64,000 nucleotides of DNA from Rotaria socialis (taxonomy: Eukaryota > Rotifera > Eurotatoria > Philodinida > Philodinidae): assembly GCA_905331475.1 (NCBI GenBank), contig CAJNYU010001726.1, forward strand, positions 64,637 to 128,636, in the 5' to 3' direction. Positions 25,765 through 37,600 of the stretch are shown piece after piece (the first letter of the stretch is position 1; each line of letters opens with the position of its first letter). The notes beneath the pieces are model-generated. The model searched no databases. It was given only the letters and a program-made list of their open reading frames with translations, and had not been told where the DNA came from. The translations under genes were made by a program, and so were the position numbers.

Positions 25765-26275
25765 CAGAGATCGGTGAGTCAGTTAAAAATACGACTCGCC
25801 ATCACCTCGCCGTGTTGGCCAGTTGAGCATTGCTGCCTCGCCTCGCCTCGCCTGTGATCTATCTTAATAAAGATCTTTTTAGGTAGTTATTCCAGCTACC
25901 TGCAATACCTGCAATTCTTTATTTCATTATATCACATTGAATACGCTTAATAAATGTAGATAAGTTGAAAGAAAAACAAATAAGAAAATTACAAAATTAA
26001 ATCAAAATAAATAAATAACAATCATTCTTTCTTTTTACTGAACGTATAAACAATGAGTTGTTTATTTGTTGTGGATTTAAACGAGTACGTCTAGAAGTTA
26101 GCCATCAAATTGAAAGAAGTCGACATCAATTTGCTATTGTTTCATAAAAAATAACATTCTAAATATAGGCGAGTAACTCGGCGAGCTACAAAGTCAACTC
26201 GTTCTCGCCGTGGTGTAGAAAACCCCGGCTCGCCTCGCCACAAGACGAGGAAACTCGGCGAGTCTGGGATCTCTG
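25765..26275. mobile_element. hAT-type MITE, 511 bp, 8-bp target duplication
   Basis: Left end CAGAGATCGGTGAGTC and right end (reversed) CAGAGATCCCAGACTCGCCG. The flanks gtacaata (25757-25764) and gtacaatg (26276-26283) form an 8-bp target duplication with one mismatch. Both subterminal regions are rich in ACTCGCC/CTCGCC repeats, unusually GC-rich for this window. CAGAG-type ends, 8-bp duplications and repeated subterminal motifs are hAT hallmarks. No coding capacity. Confidence 0.78.
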
Positions 26276-26536
26276 GTACAATGTGTAATGTTTGTGTTGG
26301 AGAAAGGAGCGAAGAGTGACTGTCTATTCTAAGGTGTACCATGATTCAATGATCTGATGTTTTTTTTCAATTGTGAAAAGTGAAAGATTAGTGTGAAGAT
26401 AATAAACAACATGAACTGTTTGGCAAGACCAAGAACAGTTCCGGAACATACTCTTTCGAATATTTTTATACCAAATAATCTTTGATTAATTTAGAAAATA
26501 AGAAAACATAAATAAAACTCTTGTCATTTTACTTAA
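26276..26536. other. 3' flank of the PI-PLC-like gene
   Basis: Short AT-rich spacer between the hAT MITE and the stop codon of the PI-PLC-like gene. Nothing recognised. Confidence 0.5.
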
Positions 26537-27658
26537 TTATTCATCTAGATCTGAGAAAGTTCTGTTGCAAAACGTAGGCCTCGTCAGTCTGTTGCATAAT
26601 ACAGGAGAAGATGCTGAAAAGTGCGTAGCAATACTTCTACATAACGGTGTATCATCACATTGAACTGAATCTGTACTAATGATGTGGATACCATATTTCA
26701 GAGCTAGTTTATAGTTCTCAAAAAGTTGTTGACTACCATACCCAAGTAAAATGCGTGTGATTAGACCATTGTTTGCATTTTCAATTAACTGTTGTTGCTG
26801 CGTAAGAGGATTTGAAACACAAACAATAGATGAATACGGACGATTTAGTGCTGCTTGAGCAATAAAGAAAAAATTCATTAGTGGCTCACAATTATTAAAT
26901 AGCTCCACTGCACGATTGTAGGCCTCATCAAGAATCACGGGTAAAATTTTTCCTAATGAACTAATCAATGGTGGCCACCCGTATTCATCATACGTATAGC
27001 TGCCATTTAATTCATTATCTCTCTGTTGTTTTAAAGCTAAACGAAGCGATGAATGACTACCTCGGACTTGTTCTGAGAGTATGAGGGACTCGTTTGAGAA
27101 CACTTCCAATAGCTGCCTTTTTATATTCTGAATATGTCGACACTGCATTCCACCAGTGAGAGGCGTAAACATGTCTTCATAAAACTTCTGTTTGATCTCA
27201 AAGAACAAAAATATTGGATGATGGGTAGGATTCATTATACTCCATCGACGAATTCGCAGAAGACACTGACTTAAACAGTAGCAGTTCGTTTTATCATCAA
27301 ATAATTGCAAATGATAAATAACATCGTAATTTTCCATTAGATGAATATCCAATTCAAATTGTCGAACGCCTGCATCCAATTGAGATTCCAACTTTGTATG
27401 TTCATATTGAGCGATAATATTTGCTTTATGATAACTGTTATGCGTTCCAGATAAAGTGAAATGATGAAGTTTCAAACGAGGATCAATTATCATGGACAAC
27501 GGCAATACACTATCGTTACGATAGGACAACGAGATACTTCTATTGAAAAACTGGCAGTTAATATTATTATACATAATCTTTACGGAAGACATCCAAGAGA
27601 TGAGAAGCAACGCAGCGAGTGTGATACATTGAAATGGAATTTGAATGACACTTGTCAT
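26537..27658 (-). CDS. Secreted PI-PLC-like phosphodiesterase, intronless, 373 aa
   Basis: Single uninterrupted frame, unlike every multi-exon gene around it. A hydrophobic N-terminus (about residues 9-27, ITLAALLLISWMSSV) suggests a signal peptide or anchor. The X-type TIM-barrel start is clear: LSGTHNSYH near residue 70, with the first catalytic-type His. Next come GVRQFELDIH, with the Glu/Asp that would bind calcium, and YHLQLFDDKTNCYCLSQCL, with the second His. Then comes HPIFLFFEIK. This order (GTHNSYH ... ELDxH ... H ... CxxLxxCLxxIxxW ... PIxxxxExK) fits the calcium-dependent PI-PLC-C1 group known best from bacteria and fungi, rather than animal PLC-beta/gamma/delta; there is no PH, Y or C2 domain. 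Several cysteines and N-glycosylation sequons agree with secretion. It would cleave phosphoinositide-type lipids or related phosphodiesters; the substrate is unproven. An acceptor-like TTCAACATCAG lies 3 bases before the ATG. Confidence 0.8.
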   Translation of the reverse strand: MTSVIQIPFQCITLAALLLISWMSSVKIMYNNINCQFFNRSISLSYRNDSVLPLSMIIDPRLKLHHFTLSGTHNSYHKANIIAQYEHTKLESQLDAGVRQFELDIHLMENYDVIYHLQLFDDKTNCYCLSQCLLRIRRWSIMNPTHHPIFLFFEIKQKFYEDMFTPLTGGMQCRHIQNIKRQLLEVFSNESLILSEQVRGSHSSLRLALKQQRDNELNGSYTYDEYGWPPLISSLGKILPVILDEAYNRAVELFNNCEPLMNFFFIAQAALNRPYSSIVCVSNPLTQQQQLIENANNGLITRILLGYGSQQLFENYKLALKYGIHIISTDSVQCDDTPLCRSIATHFSASSPVLCNRLTRPTFCNRTFSDLDE

Positions 27659-30555
27659 TAGCTGATGTTGAATTGTGTCTTCTAAAGAATAACAATAGAT
27701 GCTACATGTGCAAGATCATGACACTCAAGCAACAAGAAAACTATCTGAAATAGTCATCACTTATTATTTATTTTATTGCTTAACCTCTGTAGGTGATTTT
27801 CTTTTACAACTGCGCTAGTGAAAATATCATGAGGTAAGAAAGGAATGTATGTCGCTCTCTCTATTCTGTTTGAGTTTTTCTACGAGTGAATAGGGTTCTC
27901 GATCAATAGAAACTATTCAAGTGACCACCAGTTTTGAGTTGAGTAAAATAACAGAATTATTTCTTTAGGCAATAAAAATGTATCAAAAAAAGAGAAAAGC
28001 TGACATTTTTTCAATACTACCTTTTCGGTGCGTGCAACTCACAAACGAAAACACAGAGAAGGAAAAGTATTATAGAAAAGAATAGAATGACCATTGCTCC
28101 ATCGTAACATAACGAATGTTTATTCAGTTGTGGCTACGGTTGATGAATTGCAGAAGTTGTGCTTCACAATAAATTCGCTGATTGAGTGACTCACTAGAAT
28201 AATTCATTTTTTCTCCGATGAAACCTTAAGAAATCTATGCTCGCTTCTCTTGTCAATTAAAAATTATAAGGAAAGTAAACAAAAAATGAAACAAACAGTC
28301 GTCACAAACAAACAAACAAGCCTTAGTGCATTAAAACTCTACCTGTTATTTAAATAAAGTGCAAGCAATTCAAACTTCGAGCAAGCTGTATCAAATCATG
28401 TAAAAGAGACGAAAAAAACATTTCTGCTCGAAATTCGCCTTACGGGCACCTTAAAAAACGAGATGTCGCATTTGCGAAAAATACATAATTCTCAACGTCA
28501 TTTTCTTCGCATGTTTTATCAATTTAGATTGCCAAATGAGTTGAAAATAAAATGATTGATTGTGTACTGTACAAGTATTCACTCACTGTAGGTTAAATTT
28601 TTTGCGGAAGGTTACGAGAGTATCGATATAGATCTTCATCTCAATGTCATCTATGTAAATACTCGACTAATAGAATTAGACGAACACTCACCGACAATTT
28701 CATATCAACAAACAAGCATCTGAACCAACGCGTGACAATGAGATTTAAATGAAGCGGGTCACTTCTACAAAATTTTGCAAATAGATTGCATAGGAAGAAG
28801 AAGAAATTGATTTTTTGACTACCTAACTGTTAGACAACTGCGTCAATATATGAGATCTCCTTTTTTTTCTACTTTTAGGTTGAACGTACAATCATGCAGA
28901 GTCCTATACGATGACATACGGTCTTATCTCATAGAACATCTAATTATAAGATAGAAAAAGACAGTATTTTTGCGACTTAAATTCTAGAAGACATAGTGCC
29001 AGTAAAAATATCGGATATTTCCAAGTTGGCTCATTGGGGAATCAAACAAAGACTCAGTGCGAGTTCGATGCTCTTTACTGAGAAAGAAGTCATATTCTTT
29101 AAAAGGAACTAAGCCATAGAATTTTAAAACATTTTTAGGATTAAAAAGCAGAATTCTATTGAGATCCTAAAACATTTTCTAGTGTATTTGAAACAAAGAA
29201 TAAATTACGATACTCGTCAGTATTGACAAGAATGTATCATCATATAGTAGTATCATTTTTGGTGACATCTTGAAGAAGATATTACCGGAATAATTACACG
29301 TCATAGGATTTCAATAGATTTCTGTTATAATGTATTCAAATTATTTTGATTAAGTCTTTGCCTAAGTTTCTATACAGACTAGAAAAGAAATGCACATAGA
29401 GATTATCGGTCCCTAGACTTTCAGTTTATCAACTAATTGGCTTAATGGAACTATATGTGTCATGATATTTGATAAACATCCTACACTCGATATTCTCACT
29501 TCAGTCCGTACTCCCAGTTTGTTTATGTACTTTATACGAGAATAAATTATTCAAGTAAAACTAAAGTCAACTCCGAGCATTCTTTTTCATTGAGAAATCT
29601 GTCTGTTACTAAAATATTCTTTTTTTTTAAGTGAAGAAAAGAGTTCCTTAGCTACAGCAAGAATAACACACTTATTCAATCTATTTCCAAAGGTTATGCG
29701 AAAATACGATTCAAAAGATAACTAATTTCATCCTATCGATATATGGCCATATTAAATTTGAATCTTAGTTGAGTTTCAAGAAAAAAATCTATTAAACTTC
29801 TATTGGAGTTCTTCCATCCGTTTATAGGTAGTTATTAGTCACAATTTGGATGAAATCTAGATTGAATATTGAATGCCAGCACAAAAGTATAGTGAAATTT
29901 TGAGAAATCTTTCTATTTATTACTGCTGATATTTTAATGAATATTGTCAGTGAAACTACTTGAAATTTACAGCTATGAAAGCATGGATCGGATGTTGAAT
30001 AAAATTCAACTGAAATCGCCATGAAAATAATTACATAATCAATTGTTCTTAAATTTCTCATGAAAGTCAATCACAAGTGTTGACAGTATTCTCAAAATCA
30101 AGCTGTGAGAGCAAATTCCAAATTTAAATCAGCAAACTGCTCAATACAGTTGAGGTATTAGTTTGTCACAATCTTGAACATATATAACATTTTCTAATCA
30201 TTCTATCAGTCAACATCAGTAAAAAACGCACTGTCGTGTGATAAAATGCGCACTTTCATATTTTCAAAAAATAATTGATTTACTTGAAGAAAAAAGAACA
30301 CGCGAAGACGATAATGTTTGCATAAGCTTTTTTGGCAAAAATAAAAATTTGTTTTTTACCGGGCTCCTCGAGATGAAGAACTACTTTAAATCATTAAAAC
30401 AGGCGGCAATGAGCTCTTGTACTATTAGGATGGAGAGCATAGGTGGAACCCATTACCAAGAAGCCTTTCAATTCGATTCATACACCCGATTTCACATTTT
30501 CACATCCGTGTTTACTTTTATATAGAAAGATTTTAAATGTTTCAAGGTTGTTTAA
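27659..30555. other. Gene-poor intergenic stretch
   Basis: 2.9 kb of AT-rich sequence with no recognisable exon. Short open frames at 29822-30070 and 30238-30525 lack motifs, splice context and homologous features I can identify. Confidence 0.55.
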
Positions 30556-30869
30556 CCTTTACGGCCGGATGTTGTCATTTGGCAACATTGTGCCGATATT
30601 TTAAGAAAGGTCTAGCTATACTGTGAACAGATAGTGAATCAATAGTTCAATAATTGCTACAAGATATTTTAGAACACACTCATAACCCATGAAACAAAAC
30701 AAAAATGTTCAGCTGAGAAAATTNNNNNNNNNNNNNNNNNNNNNNNNNNNNNNNNNNNNNNNNNNCCCCCCCCCCCTTGATCTATTGTATCACTCAAAGA
30801 GATGATTCAATGAGTACTGTCAATAAGAGGTACGGATATTGCCAAATGGCAGTAGTCGGCCGTGAGGAG
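30556..30869. mobile_element. piggyBac-like MITE interrupted by an assembly gap
   Basis: Left end CCTTTACGGCCGGATGTTGT follows TTAA (30552-30555). The right end, read in reverse, is CTCCTCACGGCCGACTACTG and is followed by TCAA (30870-30873), one base from TTAA. A CATTTGGCAA block follows inside both ends. TTAA targets and CCYT..GCC ends are typical of piggyBac relatives. Its centre contains 42 N (30724-30765) and 11 C (30766-30776), so length and content are incomplete. Confidence 0.6.
30724..30776. other. Assembly gap followed by poly-C
   Basis: 42 N then 11 C. This mirrors the poly-G plus gap at 6341-6462: both gaps border a G/C homopolymer. Confidence 0.95.
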
Positions 30870-31347
30870 TCAACATTTTGAAAAATCATTTTACGGTTTC
30901 GATCATCGTTATTCGTCATTTTTCGTTTTTTCATTTATTCATACAAGAACAAAGCATACAAAACATATCTGGTGCATTTACATAGTGTTTCCTAGCTTTA
31001 AACGGAATTTTCTACGAAAAAAAGCCAGTATGATAGTATTGTAGCTCTCAATAACTGGTATGGAAATGGATATTTAATTTATGTATCGGCTCGGATGTAG
31101 AGAAATAAAAGATCTACAAAAATACCTATCCTGGTGCCAACTAACACAAAAACCCATACATCTACTCTCTCCTTAAGTTCAACGTATGTCAAATTTTTCG
31201 TACAAAAGTCGATTTGAATCGCGGAGAAACTGTGCAGGCGTATCGTATATATTTTTTACACTTTTTTCTTGAATAATTAAATGAAAGAAGCGCAAAATAA
31301 TGAATTTCGATGATCGAAAACGACAAATGAATTTTTCAAAGTTTTGA
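30870..31347. other. Intergenic between two piggyBac-like MITEs
   Basis: AT-rich, no gene recognised. Confidence 0.5.
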
Positions 31348-31511
31348 CCCTTTACAGCCGGCTGTTACCAAATGGAAACATACAGCCATTCAACATAGAA
31401 GCACCGTTCAATTTTAAGAAATAGTTTTTTACTCTCTCTATGGCAGGATAAGAAAATATGTGCAGACGAAGAGTTTTAACTATGTCGCTTTTGGGAGCCG
31501 GCTTGAAAGGG
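31348..31511. mobile_element. piggyBac-like MITE, 164 bp
   Basis: Ends CCCTTTACAGCCGGCTGTTA and, reversed, CCCTTTCAAGCCGGCTCCCA: 13 of the first 16 bases are identical. It is flanked by TTGA (31344-31347) and TTAA (31512-31515), a TTAA target with one substitution. The inner ACCAAATGG block relates it to the copy at 30556. No coding capacity. Confidence 0.72.
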
Positions 31512-32744
31512 TTAAATACACTGAAAAATAGCTCGAATCAATCTGTCTCTTTTTTTTTATAAGAAACAAAATAAACAGTATCTTTCAGGACTATTTATAT
31601 CCCACTCGATTTTGCATAAATATTTTGCCATATTTGTTTTTCATCAGTGGCGAGCTATTGAAATTATGTTTGAATATTTCAATAAAAATGTTTTCTCGGT
31701 CTACATGCTTTTTTCTAATAAATAGTTGCCTGCAAGGTAGAATAAACTTATAATGGTGCTGCCCTGTTACCCTCAAATTCTTGAATATTCACTACAAATG
31801 AATTGCAACGTAAAACTCATCGAGTAGAGCACAGGTAAAGAATTAATTGCAAATGAAACTATATATATTCATGTAGTTCACTGTTAATCCTTAGCCATTC
31901 ATGCACTGTAAAGACTAAGTAAAAATAGTAAATCATCATAGCTGTTTATGAACCCTTTCGGCAGATAAATATTTAGAAAGTTATGCCTTCTGCTGTAAAA
32001 TTCATTGACTCGGGTACGTTTTACTGTGCTCAAAAGTAGTTTGTACGTTTTATACATAATTGCAAAATAATATTATTATTACCTGAAGATATGATACGAG
32101 TCTTGCACAATTGAAAAAGTTATGAAGTCTACATGCTACGTAAAGATATATGATATTGCTATTGTTCATCAACTCTGATTATAGTTTATGAACAGAAATG
32201 TCTTTTGAAAGAATCAATCACGAGCACAAATCTGAGAAAGATTTGTTTCAATGGTCGAAAGTTGATACTGATGTTCAGTATTCTATGCTTATTTTCTGCA
32301 ACACACACCTATACGAATATATCAATCGTATACTATTAGCGTATTTTACAACACCTAATCAGAAGAATGTTAATTGTGGGTTCAGTTCTGTGAGTTGGAT
32401 GAATACATGAATATCAGCAACGAGAGATCCACACCCGATCAGTATCGTAAACTTGATATAGAAAAGTGCTGAAATAATAAATCTCAATATGACATGTATC
32501 ACACGCACGAATGTAATGTCCGATTGCTAGGAAAGGTGATTGCCTATACATGTCAAAAATTTGCATCATTATTTACAAGTAGTAGTTTTCGGCTGTATTG
32601 ATACATCGTTTTTCTTTCGTAATTAATTATCGTATAATTCAATTTTTTCAATGGTTGACTTTTTGCGAACTGTGAACGTTCTCAATTATGATGTTTTCGA
32701 TTTATAATCGTATTTTTTTCAAATGTGATGGAATTGAAACTTGT
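31512..32744. other. Intergenic
   Basis: AT-rich. A 70-codon frame at 32198-32410 shows no motif and is not called. Confidence 0.5.
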
Positions 32745-33057
32745 CGAGGGGTGCCCAAGGGCTGAGGATCAGGAATTTCTCATCAGTTCCCCTACAGTTC
32801 CTTGCATACTAAAGGTAAAAATATGGAATATTCACGATAATTTTTGTTGTTACACTCATTTTCACTTGAAAAATTGTGAGAATCAATGATTTCACGCAAA
32901 AATTCTTTTTAAAACAGCAATATCGCGACTTTCGTGAATGGTGAAACTGTGAGGGAACCTATAGTTGATTCCCATTTCCTCTAGGACTTATCACAGCGGC
33001 ACTGACAATTTCTCGACACATTAAGAATTCCTATTTCTCAGTCCTTGGACACTACTG
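32745..33057. mobile_element. Possible short inverted-repeat element, about 313 bp
   Basis: The left end CGAGGGGTGCCCAAGGGCTG and the reversed right end CAGTAGTGTCCAAGGACTGA are similar and stay so for about 35 bp (GAATTT/GAATTC blocks). The end style recalls hAT elements, but I see no matching 8-bp flanking duplication, so this may be an old, degraded copy. Confidence 0.4.
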
Positions 33058-34642
33058 ACATGAAGCGTATGCGTTTTATCGGTGGAAGTTGCATCAGCAG
33101 ATTCAGATTTTCATGCTGAATTTGATGATGATACTTTTTGAAACATAGAACATTGTTAAACTAGGTAAATTACGAGTTTTCTCGAAGAAAGTGAAATAGT
33201 GACTTTTCCAGGTGCATTTTATATTTTGAAAATTTCTTAGCCAAAACGGAAGCCTAGAAACATTTAAAGGGTGATATTCATGACCTACTCATCGAGCTCT
33301 ATCCAACCATGTAATAACAAATGGAATTTTTCCGCTGCTCCATTTTTGATTTCGGCGCACCTTACTCAAATTTTACTTTTTCTACAGATTTCATCGAAAT
33401 ACAAGATAAATTAATAAATCATTAAGGTACTCACAGATGGTTTTTAATACAGAACTCATTCAAAATGATACATGTGTGTAATATATTTATTTATGACAAA
33501 AAATTTTATAATGACTTTTTATAGCATCAAATGAATATGATCATTAGCTTGTTTTTGATAGACTTAATGTTTGTTTATATCAGTTGTAATAGTTTTTACA
33601 ACTGAATTTCTGGTGGTACTCTAACTTAAATCTAATTCATCTTTGTTTCATACAATATTTGACAATATTTTCTTAGAATAGTGTACCAAAAAATTTTCAT
33701 AGTGTTCTATGGAAGAGATGTTGCATTATTTGGATATAGAATAGAATAGTGCTTCTGAATTCTTTATGTTCGACGTGTTTTTATTATGTGTTTTACTGCC
33801 GTACATCATCATCAAAATTTCTTCATGAAGGCTATTAAATTGATCTATACATATAAATTTATATATAGTTTGTATAGTAATTTAAAATCGATACTTGATC
33901 CAAAATACTCCGCCGTTTCTAAAAACTTTTAAAGTGGTCACGCTGAAGATTTATTTTTCGGTGTTGTACATGCATAGATACGCAGTAAGAACTACAATTT
34001 AAACGAGAAAAAAAAGACAGGACACAATTGACGAACTAGGAGAAAAGCTGAAATAATAATTGTTCATAGACACTGTAGAAGAAATGTATAGAAATTTTCA
34101 TATAATAGTAAGTAATATATATGTTTATATGAAAAAAAAATAGAATAGAATGATATTAAATTAATAACAATAGAATTATATACAAAAAAGAAAGGCACAA
34201 TAGAGTATTTAAAAAAAAACTGGAGGGAAACACCGGCACATCAGAGTGGAGCAGCAGATCTTTTTTTCACAGGTAATAACAAAAAAAGAACTATTTAAAG
34301 AGTAGAACATGAAAAGGACGTAAAATTTCAAATAGAACCATAAGACTGCTCCCTGATAAGCAGCAAGTACATAGACGCTTCCATACAAATACACGCACAC
34401 ACGCCGTTATTTGTCTGTTATGATTTGCAGAATTTTCATTTGCTGCTGTATTTGAGAGTTCCACTCTAGAACAAGATAGGAGTTTGACCATCATCGTTAA
34501 AGAGCGGATAAGACACAAAGTTATAGAAAAGCATTGAAGAAGCGCGTGAATATATGTACAACAGCGACGAAAAGCAGCTTTTATTATATGTGCACTGTGA
34601 GCGACAGTAGAAAAGAATAGGTGAAAGGATAACAAGATGTAA
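33058..34642. other. Intergenic, 3' flank of the Rab11-FIP gene
   Basis: AT-rich with A-runs. Open frames at 34209-34635 lie just past the Rab11-FIP stop codon and have no recognisable content. Confidence 0.55.
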
Positions 34643-37600
34643 TCATTTTCGATAAGCTGATGTCGATGAATAGGTGCCTACTTGAAGTATAGTTGGACAT
34701 TGTTCAAGTATTTTAACTAGTAAACTATCTGTATAACTTTCGAGATCTTTTAAACGTGTATCGCGTTTTTTCAACAAGTCTGATTGATATGCAATAACAT
34801 GAAGAAGCTCCTAAAACAATGTTCAAAAAAACCATTGTGTGACTAATAGTAAATAAATAAATCAACTTACTTCACGATCAAGATAATCAAGTTCTTGACG
34901 AACTTTCGGATGAACAGGTGCACTTTTTACATTTTGATAACCAAGTACACAGAGACCGTTGTCATTTGGTTTTGTATTACTTGAAACGGATGATGATACT
35001 TGGTGTTGAGATGAACCTTGACGTAAATCTATAAACATGAGATATTTCAACAATCAAATGAATATTTTTGTTATTATTTACTTTTTCCCGATTGCTCACC
35101 AACAATATCAGGTAGTGTTGCAGGACCATTTCTATCTGTTCGATTACCAAATGATGATGATTGATTTTGAGTATAACCACTTAAAAATTTATTGTTTGCT
35201 GGTGAATCAAGCTACAAAAGAATAAAAACAAATGACATTTTTTTGAAAATAAAAATACGATCCTAAACAGATCAGAATCAAATGTCAAACAATAATAACA
35301 AATTAACATGCGATAAATAAAAATGAAAATATAATATTGAGAGAACGCACTGTAATAACATGCATATTTATATACGAAGAATGGGGGCAAAATATAATAT
35401 GGATATACATCTAAATACTGTCGTATGAGGCTATTTTGTTTTCATGCGTTTTATCTTACAACATTCTTAGTATCAATATCGATACTTGGCGTTGCTATAT
35501 CATCAATGTCATCGAACGATAAAACACGACTTTGAATTTTCTTGTCGGTTTGAAGTGTTGAATACTTCAAATTAATCGGACGATGTTGACATTCAAAGGA
35601 TAATTGCTGGAAAAATAGACAACTGTTCTAAGAAATTTAATTTTTTTTTGGGACAAAAAAAATTTGACACCATTCAGAAGTAAATTTCGCTTAGAAAATA
35701 AGTTTAAAAAAAAAGATTTTTTTTACCTCAGAAAATGATTGTTGCATTATATCGTCTTTTGGTTGAATTTTTCGTTTAACCGAAGAACGTATACTGGACA
35801 TTCGCTAAATGAAATCAGGTTTTTTTTTTCTTTTACATCCATAAATTCACAAGGGATAAGTCAGACACACACACGCGCATAAATGTAAATATATATATAC
35901 ATATAGTAAAAAACACAACAAGCATTCTATATGTATATGGGTACTATGTTACATGCAGTAAAGCAAACAAAATGAAACAAAACTATGTTATAATAAGAGA
36001 ATAAAACCAAAATAAAGTTTGCAAGAAGAAGAAGAAGAACAATTTCCAAATTTGTTAATAAATTAAGATGTGTATATGTATGCGTATGTGTGTGTGTGTG
36101 TGTGTGTGTCTGTACTAAAGAAAGATGAGTACTTACCTCTAATTTGCCCAATAATTCATCAACATCCTCATCAATAGAATCATTCGAATCGTCGAGCTCT
36201 GTTAAAGAAGTATCTTTTGGTTTTGTTGTTGAAACAGTCACAGTAGGTGTTGGAGTTAAATCAACTTTAGTTATTGGCATTGAAACCGATGGAGTAGGTA
36301 TAACATCAGTGTGAATAGGTGCTGTACGCTTTTGTTCTTTGGAATGATGACTAGATCTTATTTCTTGTTTGATTTCTTGAGGTTTTTGTGATTTCTGAGA
36401 AACAGGTGTTGACGGAGCTAGTTTTTTATTTGGTTTCTCTTCGATTGGTTTCTTTTCTGTTGTCTGTTGTTTTTCTTGTTGGTGTTTATATTTATTAAAG
36501 CAATTGTCAAAATCAATGTCATCTATATCTTCATCCTTGTGATGACGTGATGAAGTCGTACCAAGAATAAATTCATCAGTATCGGTAGCTTCTTTTATTG
36601 TTGATAATCCAAATAATGAATCAGGCGATGACATTTCATGTTCTCTTGTTTTATTTGATGATGAATCATTTACAGAAGTTTTATAATCGCTAATGGCATC
36701 GAAAGCTGCTTCGATGTCATCGCCAGTAACAGAAAAACTTCTACTGTGCTCCGTTGATAGAGGTGGAGGAGAACTATTATTGATTTTTGTTGTTAGAATT
36801 GTTGGCAATGCGTTTGATTGCGATGGCTCTTTAGATTTTTTACGAATTGAATTACTTCGTGGTGGTAAATCATCACCAACATACACTTCACGGTGTTGTT
36901 GTTGTTGTTGTTGTTGTTGAACTTGAGAGCGAACAGGAGGAGATGGGGTAGATGGCTCATCTCCACCATACATTGACGCTGAATCAAGTATTGATGATGT
37001 ATCATAATCTGATGTTATTGAACGACGTGATGAATGTGGTGTTCCTGTACCAAATGTCGATCCAAGTCCACTACTTGGAGCACGAGGCATCTGTTAAAAA
37101 TATACTTTTTCATTTCTACTTATTGGTACCAGTAGAATAATAATCAAAAAACCTATACGTTTCTCAAAGCAAAAAAGAAAGAAAGAAAGAAATAAAAACC
37201 CACCCACCCACACATACACACATATGGAATATACACTCTATATATCTCTTTATATATTGCTGAGGAAATAAAATATACTTTAAAACCATGCAAACATTAG
37301 ATTTCATCAAATGAAAACAAAGAAAAAAACATTGATGCATATATCCATGCATATCAAAAAATAAAATAAATGCTAACTTACATCATCCCCTCGCCTATTC
37401 AAGGACATTGACTACGGAAAAATCTCCTAATCATGAATTAAATAGGTAATTCTATACACATACCTTTTTATTTTGTGATTCGGCATTGGTAGTATACGAC
37501 ATACTGTTAAGTGACATATGTGAACCAGCTATTGATGTCGACTAAAATGAAAATAGCATGTTATTATGGAGTTTTTAATGTATATAAAATCAAAGAATCA

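Noticed and set aside
30238..30525. 95-codon plus-strand frame next to a MITE
   Set aside because: No motif, no introns, composition like the surrounding AT-rich DNA; length is possible by chance in 12 kb of non-coding sequence.
32198..32410. 70-codon plus-strand frame
   Set aside because: No motif or splice context; consistent with chance.
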